DNA from: Lachnospiraceae bacterium UBA7729
GTDB taxonomy: Bacteria > Bacillota > Clostridia > Lachnospirales > Lachnospiraceae
NCBI GenBank assembly: GCA_002482005.1
Contig: DLFD01000059.1
Span: 62,001-126,000, forward strand
Reading direction: 5' to 3'
DNA length: 64,000 nucleotides
The notes beneath the pieces are model-generated. The model ran no database searches. It had not been told where the DNA came from and saw only the letters and a program-made list of their open reading frames with translations. Position numbers and translations under genes: made by a program. Shown here piece by piece: positions 26,282 to 35,353 of this stretch. The stretch's first letter is position 1. Each line of letters opens with the position of its first letter.

Positions 26282-27043
26282 ATGGAACAGAAAACGGACA
26301 GAAGGCTGACTGGTCAGACTGCGGTCGTGACCGGCGGCGGAAGGGGCATCGGCCGGGCGATCTGCACCCGTCTTGCACAGGAGGGCGCCGATCTCGTGAT
26401 CGGATACGGTCACAGCGAGGAGCAGGCGGCAGAGACCGCAGGACTCTGCAGGGAATATGGCGTGAAAGCATATACCGTCCATGCGGATATCTCTGCGAAG
26501 GCCAGTGCAAGGCTCCTTATGGAGGAAGCCTTCGCCAGAACGGGAAGGATCGACATCCTTGTGAACAATGCGGGGACCACGAAAGACGGACTGTCGCTCA
26601 GGATGGGCGAAGCTGAATTCGACAGCGTCCTGAAGGTGAACCTGTACGGAACATTTTTCTGCTGTCAGGAAGCAGAGCGATATATGCTGAAGGCAAGGTA
26701 CGGCAGGATCATCAGCATCTCCAGCATCGTCGGACTCCATGGCAACGCCGGGCAGGCAAACTATGCAGCAGCCAAAGCCGGGATCGTGGGACTGACCAAG
26801 ACGCTCGCCAAAGAACTTGCCAGCCGCAATATCACGGTCAATGCGATTGCTCCGGGCATGATCGACACCCGGATGACGCAGACGATGACGGATGCGGCAA
26901 AGGAAGCCATGAGGAAGGCGATTCCCGAAGGCCATCCCGGAAAGCCGGAGGATGTGGCGGAAGCAGCAGTGTTCTTCGCTCTTCCTGCTGCCGGCTATAT
27001 CACAGGACAGATCCTCGGGGTCGACGGAGGCATGGGCTGCTGA
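26282..27043 (+). CDS. fabG: 3-oxoacyl-ACP reductase
   Basis: FabG is the NADPH-dependent short-chain dehydrogenase that reduces 3-ketoacyl-ACP. The 253 residues show TGGGRGIGRAI, NNAGTTKDGL, and the Ser148-Tyr161-Lys165 catalytic set in SISSIVGLHGNAGQANYAAAKAG, ending with GQILGVDGGMGC. The ATG at 26282 was taken over the in-frame GTG at 26264 because that GTG lies against the GGAGG site. It is third in the fabK-fabD-fabG-fabF run. Confidence 0.95.
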   Translation: MEQKTDRRLTGQTAVVTGGGRGIGRAICTRLAQEGADLVIGYGHSEEQAAETAGLCREYGVKAYTVHADISAKASARLLMEEAFARTGRIDILVNNAGTTKDGLSLRMGEAEFDSVLKVNLYGTFFCCQEAERYMLKARYGRIISISSIVGLHGNAGQANYAAAKAGIVGLTKTLAKELASRNITVNAIAPGMIDTRMTQTMTDAAKEAMRKAIPEGHPGKPEDVAEAAVFFALPAAGYITGQILGVDGGMGC

Positions 27044-27109
27044 ATCAAGAGCAGATGCTGCTTTCTTCCGTCCGGGATGCAGCAGTCAGACAGAGAGGAA
27101 GGAGACCTT

Positions 27110-28342
27110 ATGACCAGGAGAGTTGCGGTTACAGGGATGGGGATCGTATGTCCGATCGGCAATTCCGTATCGGAAGTGATGGATAGCGTCCGCGCGGGGA
27201 GATGCGGGATAACGCCGATCACCCATTACGACACATCCGCCCAGAAAGTGAAGCTGGCAGGGGAAGTAAAGGATCTGGATATCACTTCTTACATAGAACC
27301 ATCCGAAGCCAGAAAGATGGACCTGTACACACAGTACGCATTATGTGCAGCTGCTGATGCTGTAACAGACAGCGGTCTTACATTCGCATCGGAAGACAGG
27401 AAGAGGTGCGGTGTCATCCTCGGGACGGGAATCGGCGGGATCGCAACGATCGAGGAACAGGAGAAAAGAGGGGAAAAGCGCGGCTACGACCGGGTAAATC
27501 CTTTCTTTATCCCGAGGGCGATCAGCAACATGTCAGCAGGACATATCGCTCTGAGATTCGGACTGAAAGGGATCTGCGAGACGACTGTCAGTGCATGCGC
27601 CAGCTCCGCTAACGCGATCGGCGAATCTTTCCTGATGGTCCGGGAAGGCCGTGCGGACATCATGCTCACGGGCGGGTCTGAGGCTGCGGTCACCCCGCTC
27701 AGCATCGGAGGGTTCACATCCCTGCAGGCACTTTCGCTCTCGCAGGACCCTGAGAGGGCATCCATCCCGTTCGATCAGGAGAGAAACGGTTTCGTCATGG
27801 GAGAAGGAGGAGCGGTCCTGGTCCTTGAGGAGTACGGGCATGCAAAGGCACGCGGAGCCCATATCTACGGAGAGGTCACTGGCTACGGTGCGAGCTGCGA
27901 TGCCTACCATATCACCTCGCCGGACCCGACCGGGGAGGGGGCAGCGGACTGCATGCGCTATGCGATGGAGGATGCCGGCATCTCTCCGGAGGAGGTCGAC
28001 TATATCAACGCCCACGGGACTTCGACCCACATGAACGACGCCGGAGAGACAAGGGCGATCCATCAGGCCTTCGGGGAGGCTGCCTTAAGGCTGAAGGTGA
28101 GCTCGACCAAGTCCATGACCGGACATCTGCTCGGAGCTTCAGCGGCGGTCGAGGCGGTCATCACACTGAAAGCGATGGAAGACTCTTTCCTGCCGCCGAC
28201 CATCGGATACAAGGTGCCGGACCCGGAATGCGATCTGGACTATGTGCCTGGCAGGGGCTATGAATATCCGATCCGGAATGCGCTGTCGAACTCGTTCGGA
28301 TTCGGCGGACATAACGTGTGCCTGGCGCTGAGGCACGCATGA
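27110..28342 (+). CDS. fabF: Beta-ketoacyl-ACP synthase II
   Basis: FabF elongates acyl-ACP with malonyl-ACP. The 410 residues contain MTRRVAVTGMGIVCPIGNSV, the nucleophile Cys163 in TTVSACASSANAIGE, HGTSTHMNDAGE and STKSMTGHLLGASAAVE for the two histidines, and a C-terminal NSFGFGGHNVCLAL. The ATG at 27110 follows AAGGAG; the frame is open further upstream without family similarity. No separate FabB is seen. Confidence 0.96.
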   Translation: MTRRVAVTGMGIVCPIGNSVSEVMDSVRAGRCGITPITHYDTSAQKVKLAGEVKDLDITSYIEPSEARKMDLYTQYALCAAADAVTDSGLTFASEDRKRCGVILGTGIGGIATIEEQEKRGEKRGYDRVNPFFIPRAISNMSAGHIALRFGLKGICETTVSACASSANAIGESFLMVREGRADIMLTGGSEAAVTPLSIGGFTSLQALSLSQDPERASIPFDQERNGFVMGEGGAVLVLEEYGHAKARGAHIYGEVTGYGASCDAYHITSPDPTGEGAADCMRYAMEDAGISPEEVDYINAHGTSTHMNDAGETRAIHQAFGEAALRLKVSSTKSMTGHLLGASAAVEAVITLKAMEDSFLPPTIGYKVPDPECDLDYVPGRGYEYPIRNALSNSFGFGGHNVCLALRHA

Positions 28343-28355
28343 TGGAGGCAGAGAT

Positions 28356-28802
28356 ATGACTTTAGACATAAGAGCGATCCAGGCGGTCCTGCCGCACCGT
28401 TACCCTTTTCTCATGATCGACCGTGTCGATGAGTGCGAGCCCGGGAGATATGCTGACGCGGTCCGCTGCGTCTCGGCGAATGAGATGCAGTTCATGGGCC
28501 ACTTCCCGCAGTATCCGGTCATGCCCGGGGTGCTGATCATAGAGGCGATGGCCCAGACGGGAGCCATCGCGCTTCTCACGATGCCGGAGAACAAGGGAAA
28601 ACTGGTCTTCTTCGGCGGCATCCGTTATGCCCGTTTCCGCAGACAGGTGGTCCCGGGAGACGTTCTGAAGATCCACTGCGAGCTCACAAAGATGAGAGGT
28701 CCGATCGGCTTCGGGACCGCAGTCGCGACGGTCGGCGGCGAGAGGGCAGCGGAGGCGGAGCTTTCCTTCGCGCTCGGCGATGCGCCGGAAGCGGAAAACT
28801 GA
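28356..28802 (+). CDS. fabZ: 3-hydroxyacyl-ACP dehydratase FabZ
   Basis: FabZ dehydrates 3-hydroxyacyl-ACP, the step before FabK. The 148-residue hot-dog-fold protein has LPHRYPFLMIDRV and GHFPQYPVMPGVLIIEAMAQ, giving catalytic His49 and Glu63. It is the last gene of the operon, followed directly by two terminators. With FabH, FabF, FabG and FabK present, the elongation cycle encoded here is complete. Confidence 0.96.
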   Translation: MTLDIRAIQAVLPHRYPFLMIDRVDECEPGRYADAVRCVSANEMQFMGHFPQYPVMPGVLIIEAMAQTGAIALLTMPENKGKLVFFGGIRYARFRRQVVPGDVLKIHCELTKMRGPIGFGTAVATVGGERAAEAELSFALGDAPEAEN

Positions 28803-28820
28803 AGAGATCCGCTGAAATCT

Positions 28821-28849
28821 ACGGTGGGGCAGAGCTGCTCCGCCGTTTT
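28821..28849 (+). terminator. Terminator of the fab operon
   Basis: ACGGTGGGGCAG (28821-28832) pairs at all twelve positions (two wobbles) with 28835-28846, followed by TTTT. Confidence 0.88.
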
Positions 28850-28853
28850 CCGG

Positions 28854-28893
28854 TCCCATAGGATGCAAGAAGGCTGCCAGTGGCAGGCTTTTT
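28854..28893 (+). terminator. Second fab terminator with shared TCCCATAGGATGCAA leader
   Basis: After the 15-mer TCCCATAGGATGCAA (28854-28868), CTGCC (28874-28878) pairs with GGCAG (28882-28886). One bulged G follows, and an A-rich arm pairs with the T run 28889-28893. The same 15-mer and the same bulged-G hairpin plan recur at 35354-35391. Confidence 0.7.
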
Positions 28894-28988
28894 GCATTGC
28901 ACGGAGAAAATCATCTCCCATACAGAACGTATGTGAAATATATACAAGACCCTGCTTGTTCAGTTCTGTAAATAATAGATAGAAATGC

Positions 28989-29017
28989 TTGCAAACATAC
29001 GTTAATATTAGTACAAT
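28989..29017 (+). promoter_or_regulatory. Promoter of the EF-G-like gene
   Basis: TTGCAA (28989-28994) and TACAAT (29012-29017) are 17 bases apart, about 50 bases before the start codon. Confidence 0.75.
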
Positions 29018-29067
29018 ATGTTCATGTGGGTTTCGGACCCAAAATTCGAGCGTGGAGGAAAAATCTT

Positions 29068-31146
29068 ATGAACGTTTACACCACTGACAAAATACGCAAC
29101 GTCGTTCTGTTAGGTCACGGTGGAGCAGGTAAGACCAGTCTTCTGGAAGCTATGGCATATCTGTCCGGTATCACTTCCAGACTCGGCAATGTTACGGATG
29201 GCACTACTCTGAGTGATTTTGATAAAGAGGAACAGAGCCGTAAGTTCTCGATCAATACCTCGATGGCTCCGATCATCTGGAATGATTACAAGATCAATAT
29301 CCTGGACACTCCCGGATATTTCGATTTCGTAGGAGAAGCAGAAGAAGCCGCTGCGGCAGCAGATGCAGCGATCATCGTCGTCAACGGAAAGAACGGAGTT
29401 GAGGTCGGCACCCAGAAGGCGTGGGACCTCTGCGAGAAGTATCATCTTCCGCGCATGTTCTATGTCTCCAACATGGATATCGACAGCGCTTCCTACCGGA
29501 AGATCGTCGAGACTCTGGCCGACCTCTACGGGAAGAAGATCGCACCGATGTATCTGCCGATCCGTGAGAATCAGACTTTCGTCGGATACGTCAACATCGT
29601 CAAGCAGTGCGCACGCCGCTATGTCGACAAGCAGAACAAGGTCGAATGCGAGATCCCGGATTATCTGAAGGATTATCTGGCAAGCTACCGCGATACCATG
29701 CTTGAGTCCGTCGCTGAGACCTCGGAAGCATTCATGGACCGCTACTTCAATGGCGAAGAGTTCTCGGAGCCCGAGATCGTATCCGCTCTCAAGGCCAATG
29801 TTGCGACCGGCGACATGGTTCCTGTAACGATGGGTGCGAGCGTCAACCTTCAGGGTATCATGATCCTGCTCGACGATATCGTCAGCTACTTCCCGAGCCC
29901 GAAGGAAAGAGAGATCGCAGGCGTCAGCCTGAAGACCAGCGGAATATTCCAGGCAGATTACGACTTTGCAAAGACCAAGAGCGCATTCGTATGGAAGACC
30001 ATCGTCGATCCGTTCATCGGCAAGTATTCTCTGATCAAGGTTGCTTCCGGATCGATCAGGCCGGAAGACATGCTGTATGACTCCGAGAAGCAGAACGAGT
30101 TCCGTGCCGGCAAGCTCTACATCTTCGAGGGCTCAAGGCCGACAGAGGTTCCGGAACTGATGGCAGGTGATATCGGAGCTCTCTCAAAGCTTGATGTGGA
30201 GACCCGTGATACCATCTCCACCAAGGCAAACCCGGTCCAGTACGGAAAGTTCGATATCCCGGTACCGTATACTTATAAGAAATACACCGCCGTAAAGAAG
30301 GGCGAGGAAGACAAGGCCGCACAGGGACTTGCAAAGATCGCGCAGGAAGACCTTACGATCCGTGTCGTCAACGATGCTGAGAATCATCAGACCCTGCTTT
30401 ATGGCATCGGAGACCAGCAGCTTGACGTCGTTGCAGCCAAGCTCTTTAACAAGTACAAGGTTGAGATCCAGCTTGACAAGCCTGCTGTTGCTTTCCGTGA
30501 GACCATCCGGAAGACTTCAGACGTTGACAGCAAGTACAAGAAGCAGTCCGGCGGGCACGGACAGTACGGACATGTAAAGATGAAGTTCGAACCGTCCGGA
30601 GACCTTGAGACTCCGTATGTATTCGAGCAGATCGTCGTCGGCGGCGCTGTACCGAAGAACTACTTCCCGGCTGTTGAGAAGGGTATCGCGGAATCCGTAG
30701 TCAGAGGACCGATGGCAGGATATCCGGTCGTCGGGGTCAAGGCGATCCTGTATGATGGATCCTATCATCCGGTAGACTCCTCTGAGCAGGCATTCAAGAC
30801 CGCTTCCAGCATGGCTTTCAAGAAGGGCTTCATGGACGCGGGACCGGTCCTTCTGGAACCGATCGCATCTCTTAAGGTTACCGCTCCGGATAAGTTCACG
30901 GGCGATATCATGGGCGATCTGAACAAGAGACGCGGCCGTGTCCTCGGAATGAACCCGGACCACAAGGGCAACACGATCATCGAGGCTGATGTTCCGCAGA
31001 GCGAACTGTATGGCTACTGCACGACCCTCCGTTCCATCACGGGAGGCGCAGGAGACTTCGGGTATACGTTCGCACGCTATGAGCAGGCTCCGAACGATGT
31101 CCAGGACAAGGAAGTCAAGGCAAGAGCGGAAGAAGCTGCCAGGTAA
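29068..31146 (+). CDS. Elongation factor G-like GTPase (EF-G2 type)
   Basis: A translational GTPase of 692 residues with the full EF-G layout. The G domain has NVVLLGHGGAGKTSLLEAMAY, DTPGYFDF and an NMD motif in place of NKxD. The C-terminal domains have SGGHGQYGHVKMKFEP and the TTLRSITGGAGDFGYTFARYEQ ending. The P-loop GHGGAGKT differs from the AHIDAGKT of canonical FusA and marks the EF-G2 paralogue group, whose role is poorly known. The ATG at 29068 follows a GGAGGA site. It has its own promoter and is not in a ribosomal-protein operon, so it is probably not the housekeeping EF-G. Confidence 0.87.
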   Translation: MNVYTTDKIRNVVLLGHGGAGKTSLLEAMAYLSGITSRLGNVTDGTTLSDFDKEEQSRKFSINTSMAPIIWNDYKINILDTPGYFDFVGEAEEAAAAADAAIIVVNGKNGVEVGTQKAWDLCEKYHLPRMFYVSNMDIDSASYRKIVETLADLYGKKIAPMYLPIRENQTFVGYVNIVKQCARRYVDKQNKVECEIPDYLKDYLASYRDTMLESVAETSEAFMDRYFNGEEFSEPEIVSALKANVATGDMVPVTMGASVNLQGIMILLDDIVSYFPSPKEREIAGVSLKTSGIFQADYDFAKTKSAFVWKTIVDPFIGKYSLIKVASGSIRPEDMLYDSEKQNEFRAGKLYIFEGSRPTEVPELMAGDIGALSKLDVETRDTISTKANPVQYGKFDIPVPYTYKKYTAVKKGEEDKAAQGLAKIAQEDLTIRVVNDAENHQTLLYGIGDQQLDVVAAKLFNKYKVEIQLDKPAVAFRETIRKTSDVDSKYKKQSGGHGQYGHVKMKFEPSGDLETPYVFEQIVVGGAVPKNYFPAVEKGIAESVVRGPMAGYPVVGVKAILYDGSYHPVDSSEQAFKTASSMAFKKGFMDAGPVLLEPIASLKVTAPDKFTGDIMGDLNKRRGRVLGMNPDHKGNTIIEADVPQSELYGYCTTLRSITGGAGDFGYTFARYEQAPNDVQDKEVKARAEEAAR

Positions 31147-31157
31147 TAGCAATACAC

Positions 31158-31187
31158 TTGTATTCTGAAAGAGACGTGTGTTATAAT
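31158..31187 (+). promoter_or_regulatory. Promoter of scfA (extended -10)
   Basis: TATAAT (31182-31187) is preceded by TGT, forming an extended -10. The best -35 is TTGTAT (31158-31163) at 18-base spacing and is weak. It lies 72 bases before scfA. Confidence 0.7.
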
Positions 31188-31259
31188 CCCAGATGTTGAT
31201 GTCCGCATATTCATCAGTGGCAGAAACATTGATTTCATCATAAAAGGGAGGCGACAATT

Positions 31260-31409
31260 ATGAAGCATATTCAGACTCTTAGCACCAGATCTCTTCAGGA
31301 ATCCATGAAGAAGGGCGGATGCGGCGAGTGCCAGACATCCTGCCAGTCCGCTTGCAAGACCAGCTGTACAGTCGGCAATCAGGTCTGCGAACAGCTTAAG
31401 AAGAACTGA
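31260..31409 (+). CDS. scfA: SCIFF ranthipeptide precursor ScfA
   Basis: A 49-residue peptide, MKHIQTLSTRSLQESMKKGG then a cysteine-rich core. Six cysteines at 21, 24, 28, 32, 36 and 43 match the six-cysteines-in-forty-five-residues family found in almost all Clostridia. Family members receive thioether crosslinks from the radical SAM enzyme ScfB. The start has GGGAGG upstream. It lies 114 bases ahead of the maturase gene and has its own promoter and terminator. The mature product's function is not settled for the family; quorum-type signalling has been proposed in clostridia. Confidence 0.95.
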   Translation: MKHIQTLSTRSLQESMKKGGCGECQTSCQSACKTSCTVGNQVCEQLKKN

Positions 31410-31468
31410 CTTAAGCGGTAAGGATCTCTGAAGTACCCGGAAACACGTTTGATACATCGTAATTTGAC

Positions 31469-31506
31469 AGGCTGTCGCAGATAAGACCTGCGGCAGCCTT
31501 CTTTTT
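31469..31506 (+). terminator. Terminator between scfA and scfB
   Basis: AGGCTGTCGCAG (31469-31480) pairs with CTGCGGCAGCCT (31488-31499) with one wobble, followed by TCTTTTT. Partial termination would give much more precursor than maturase mRNA. Confidence 0.9.
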
Positions 31507-31523
31507 GACAAGGAGTACAGCAC

Positions 31524-32900
31524 TTGATTCATCAGTATCAGAATAACGGTTTTAATATCGTCCTCGATGTAGACAGCGGAAGCATTCATCTGGTGGACGG
31601 ACTCAGCTATCAGCTGATCGCAGACCTTGATAAGGACCGGACTCTGTCCGACGACACACTGGTCGGAGAATACGAAGAAAAGTATCCGGAAAGCGAGATC
31701 AGGGAATCTCTGTCTGAGATCCATTCCCTGGAGAAGGCCGGACAGCTTTTCACGGAAGATATCTATAAGAATGCAGTCATCGATTTCAAGGCAAGACCGA
31801 CCGTTGTCAAAGCGCTCTGTCTTAATGTTGCCCACGACTGCAACCTCGCATGCAAGTACTGCTTTGCAGATGAAGGCAGTTACAACGGCGGTCCGAAAGG
31901 CCTCATGAGTTATGAAGTCGGAAAGCAGGCACTGGATTTCCTTGTCGCGCATTCCGGACACCGTCATAATCTGGAGGTTGACTTCTTCGGCGGAGAGCCC
32001 CTGATGGACTGGGCAGTCGTCAGGAAGCTTGTCGCCTATGGACGCTCGATCGAGAAGGAGAAGGATAAGCATTTCCGGTTCACAATCACGACCAACGGAG
32101 TTCTTCTGAATGACGAGATCATGGACTTCTGCAACAGGGAGATGGACAACGTTGTCATGTCTCTTGACGGCAGGAAAGAAGTCCACGATCATATGCGTCC
32201 GTTCCCGAGCGGAAAGGGGAGCTACGATCTGATCATCCCGAAGTTCCAGAAGTTTGCCGCTCAGAGAAAGGCCCTTGGACTTCAGTACTATATCCGCGGG
32301 ACCTACACCCACTACAATCTGGATTTTGCTCAGGATGTCATCCATTATGCGGACCTCGGCTTTGACCAGCTGTCCATGGAACCAGTCGTAGCGCCTCAGT
32401 CAGCAGACTATGCGATCCGCCCGGAAGATATCCCGGTGCTGAAAGAGCAGTACGACATCCTGGCGAAAGAGATGATCAGGCGTCAGAAAGAGGGCAGAGG
32501 ATTCACCTTCTTCCACTTCATGATCGACCTTACCGGCGGTCCATGTGTCTACAAGAGGCTGTCCGGCTGCGGTTCGGGAACAGAATACCTGGGCGTTACG
32601 CCATGGGGCGACCTCTATCCGTGCCATCAGTTCGTAGGCAACCAGAAGTTCCTGCTGGGCAGCGTCTTTGATGGTATCAGACGAACGGATATCGTGGATG
32701 AATTCAAATGCTGCAATGTCTACTCCAGGAAAGAGTGCAGCAGCTGCTTTGCCAGATACTACTGCAGCGGCGGATGCGCTGCCAATTCCTACAACTTCCA
32801 TGGCCGGATCGACGATGTCTACGAGATCGGATGCGAGCTTGAGCGAAAGAGAGTGGAGACGGCCATTATGATCAAGGCTGCGCTCGCAAAAGAGAACTGA
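31524..32900 (+). CDS. scfB: Radical SAM SCIFF maturase ScfB
   Basis: ScfB forms thioether links in ScfA using S-adenosylmethionine and Fe-S clusters. The 458 residues begin with an ~90-residue RiPP-recognition-like region (IVLDVDSGSIHLVDGLSYQLI). The radical SAM motif CNLACKYC follows (Cys106, 110, 113). A SPASM region then holds the cysteines for auxiliary clusters (GPCVYKRLSGCGSGTEYLGVTP, CHQF, KCCNVYSRKECSSCFARYYCSGGC). The start is TTG at 31524 with AAGGAG eight bases upstream. It is followed at 110 bases by secDF, which may export the peptide, though that is only suggested by position. Confidence 0.95.
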   Translation: MIHQYQNNGFNIVLDVDSGSIHLVDGLSYQLIADLDKDRTLSDDTLVGEYEEKYPESEIRESLSEIHSLEKAGQLFTEDIYKNAVIDFKARPTVVKALCLNVAHDCNLACKYCFADEGSYNGGPKGLMSYEVGKQALDFLVAHSGHRHNLEVDFFGGEPLMDWAVVRKLVAYGRSIEKEKDKHFRFTITTNGVLLNDEIMDFCNREMDNVVMSLDGRKEVHDHMRPFPSGKGSYDLIIPKFQKFAAQRKALGLQYYIRGTYTHYNLDFAQDVIHYADLGFDQLSMEPVVAPQSADYAIRPEDIPVLKEQYDILAKEMIRRQKEGRGFTFFHFMIDLTGGPCVYKRLSGCGSGTEYLGVTPWGDLYPCHQFVGNQKFLLGSVFDGIRRTDIVDEFKCCNVYSRKECSSCFARYYCSGGCAANSYNFHGRIDDVYEIGCELERKRVETAIMIKAALAKEN

Positions 32901-32933
32901 AATTGTATATATTTGCAGAGAAAAAGCGATTTT

Positions 32934-32974
32934 CTGCGGACATTTTCTACAGTTTGTGTTAAAATTGTCCGCAG
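32934..32974 (+). promoter_or_regulatory. secDF promoter framed by a 9-bp inverted repeat
   Basis: TAAAAT (32960-32965) with a TGT extension is the -10; CGGACA (32937-32942) is a partial -35 at 17 bases. CTGCGGACA (32934-32942) and TGTCCGCAG (32966-32974) are perfect inverted repeats on either side of the promoter core, covering the -35 and the bases just after the -10. Confidence 0.6.
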
Positions 32975-33010
32975 CGCAAGAATCTATAAACTTTCAAAGG
33001 AGTAATACCA

Positions 33011-35251
33011 ATGAGCAAGAAGAAGGCAAGAATTGTTCTGGTACTACTGGCTGCCGCTCTTGTGGTCCTCATGTACACCGCATTCCGCGGGTGGGGGCCG
33101 ACCGGCACCGGTGCCATGAAGAACATCAAGCTTGGTCTTGACCTGGAAGGCGGTGTTTCCATCACCTATCAGGCAAAGGAGGCAAATCCTTCCGCTGAGG
33201 ATATGGCGGATACCATCTACAAGCTGCAGAAGCGTGTAGAGGGCTATTCCACGGAAGCCCAGGTCTATCAGGAAGGACAGAACCGTATCAACATCGAGAT
33301 CCCTGGCGTATCCAACGCGGATGAGATCCTCGAGGAACTCGGAAAGCCGGGTTCCCTCGAGTTCCAGCTGGAAGACGGAACGGTAGTCCTTGACGGTTCT
33401 CACGTCACTTCAGCTGAGGCTGGTTCTACCAGGGACAACATGAACAATACCAAGTATGTTGTCGAGGTGGAATTTGACAAGGAGGGGACCAAGGCATTCG
33501 GAGACGCTACCAGCAAGAACGTCGGAAGGCAGATCTCCATCGTATATGACGGGGAGACGATCTCTGCTCCGGTCGTCCAGGAGGCGATCACTGACGGAAA
33601 GTGCCAGATCTCCGGAAACTTCACACTTGATTCCGCCAAGGAACTTGCTTCTTCGATCCGTATCGGCTCCCTGTCCCTTGAACTGGAAGAGATCCGCTCG
33701 AACGTTGTCGGCGCACAGCTCGGCCAGCAGGCTCTGAAGACCTCCCTGATCGGCGGTATCATCGGTGTCATCGCAGTCATGATCATCATGATCATCGCCT
33801 ACAAGGCACCGGGTATGGTTGCAGCTTTCGCCCTGCTCCTTTATACCGCCCTTGATCTGGTCGCCATGAACGCGTTCGATATGACTCTTACCCTTCCGGG
33901 TATCGCAGGTGTCATCCTTTCGATCGGTATGGTAGTCGATGCGAACGTCATCATCTACGCCCGTATCCGTGAGGAGATCCAGGCAGGCAACAGCGTCAGG
34001 TCTGCGATCGATGTCGGATTCAAAAAGGCTCTGTCCGCCATCATCGACGGCAACGTGACGACCCTGATCGCATGCCTGGTCCTGTACATCATGGGATCCG
34101 GTTCCGTCAAGGGATTCGCTGAGTCTCTTGCACTTGGTATCTTCCTGTCCATGTTCACGGCTCTGTTCGTATCCAAGTGGATTGTCAGAGCATGCTACGG
34201 ACTGGGAATGTCTGATCCGAAGTACTTCGGCAAGGCGATCGCCTTCCGGAAGCTGCGCATGATGGAGAAGAGAAAAGTCTTCTTTATCATCGCCCTGATT
34301 GCGATCCTGTCAGGACCGGTCGCCTGCATCGCCAACAAGGCGGCAGGAAGAGGAGCCCTGAACTACTCCATGGAGTTTCGGGGCGGTACTTCCACCGATG
34401 TCACCTTCAAGGATTCCTATGATATCGATCAGATCGACAGCGAGATCAAGCCTGTCATCCAGGATGTGATCGGTGACGCCGAGATCCAGTCCCAGAAGGT
34501 TGCGGGAGGAAACGAGATCATCTTCAAGACCCGTGCTCTTTCCAGTGAGGAGCGCGAGAAGCTTGCAGATGCCCTCGATGAGAAGTTTGCGATCGATACC
34601 TATACCGATAACTCCGGCAAGGAGGCAAGAGCGATCAGCTTCGAGACGATCTCTGCTACCGTATCGAATGAGATGAGAAGAGATGCCGTCGTAGCAGTCA
34701 TCATTGCAGTCGTCTGCATGCTGATCTACATCTGGTTCCGTTTCTCGGATATCCGCTTTGCATCCTCGGCGATCATCGCACTGATACACGATGTCCTGCT
34801 TGTATTCGCATCCTATGCGATCGTCAGGATCTCGGTCGGCGGTACCTTCATCGCGGTCATGCTTACGATCGTCGGCTACTCGATCAACTCGACCATCGTT
34901 ATCTTCGACCGTGTGCGTGAGAATCTGAAGCAGAGAGGAAACTTCACCTCCCTGGCTGATCTGGTCAATGACTCCATCACAAGCACCATGACACGAAGCA
35001 TCTATACTTCGCTGACAACATTTGCGACTGTATTCTTCCTGTATGTGGTTGGTGTTCCTTCCATCAAGGAGTTTTCACTTCCGCTGATGGTTGGTATCGT
35101 AGCCGGTATGTATTCTTCCGTATGCCTGACGGGCGCTATGTGGTATGTCATGCGTCTGAATAAGGATAAGAAGGACCAGGCGGCTGCAAAAGCTTCCGCA
35201 CCGAAGAAGGTCACTTCTTCCAAGAAGAAAAAGAAGGGTCCGAAGGTCTGA
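33011..35251 (+). CDS. secDF: Fused protein translocase subunit SecDF
   Basis: SecDF uses the proton motive force to pull exported proteins through SecYEG. The 746-residue protein joins SecD (about 1-410) and SecF (about 420-720), with about twelve membrane segments. SecD has NIKLGLDLEGGVSITYQ, a periplasmic P1-like region, and GMVVDANVIIYARIREE. SecF has MEFRGGTSTDVTF and VGYSINSTIVIFDRVREN. The tail is lysine/alanine-rich. Fusion is common in Bacillota. It has its own promoter and a terminator after it. Confidence 0.95.
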   Translation: MSKKKARIVLVLLAAALVVLMYTAFRGWGPTGTGAMKNIKLGLDLEGGVSITYQAKEANPSAEDMADTIYKLQKRVEGYSTEAQVYQEGQNRINIEIPGVSNADEILEELGKPGSLEFQLEDGTVVLDGSHVTSAEAGSTRDNMNNTKYVVEVEFDKEGTKAFGDATSKNVGRQISIVYDGETISAPVVQEAITDGKCQISGNFTLDSAKELASSIRIGSLSLELEEIRSNVVGAQLGQQALKTSLIGGIIGVIAVMIIMIIAYKAPGMVAAFALLLYTALDLVAMNAFDMTLTLPGIAGVILSIGMVVDANVIIYARIREEIQAGNSVRSAIDVGFKKALSAIIDGNVTTLIACLVLYIMGSGSVKGFAESLALGIFLSMFTALFVSKWIVRACYGLGMSDPKYFGKAIAFRKLRMMEKRKVFFIIALIAILSGPVACIANKAAGRGALNYSMEFRGGTSTDVTFKDSYDIDQIDSEIKPVIQDVIGDAEIQSQKVAGGNEIIFKTRALSSEEREKLADALDEKFAIDTYTDNSGKEARAISFETISATVSNEMRRDAVVAVIIAVVCMLIYIWFRFSDIRFASSAIIALIHDVLLVFASYAIVRISVGGTFIAVMLTIVGYSINSTIVIFDRVRENLKQRGNFTSLADLVNDSITSTMTRSIYTSLTTFATVFFLYVVGVPSIKEFSLPLMVGIVAGMYSSVCLTGAMWYVMRLNKDKKDQAAAKASAPKKVTSSKKKKKGPKV

Positions 35252-35293
35252 AAAAGACGACGGGATAAGCGAATGCAGTAGTTTTTTGTGCAG

Positions 35294-35349
35294 GCCCGTC
35301 TGCGGCACCGGCATCTTCCGATGGATTCCGGCCCCGCGGACGGGCTTTT
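35294..35349 (+). terminator. Terminator of secDF
   Basis: GCCCGTCTGCGG (35294-35305) pairs with CCGCGGACGGGC (35334-35345) with one wobble and an internal CCGG pairing, followed by TTTT. Confidence 0.85.
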
Positions 35350-35353
35350 GCGA

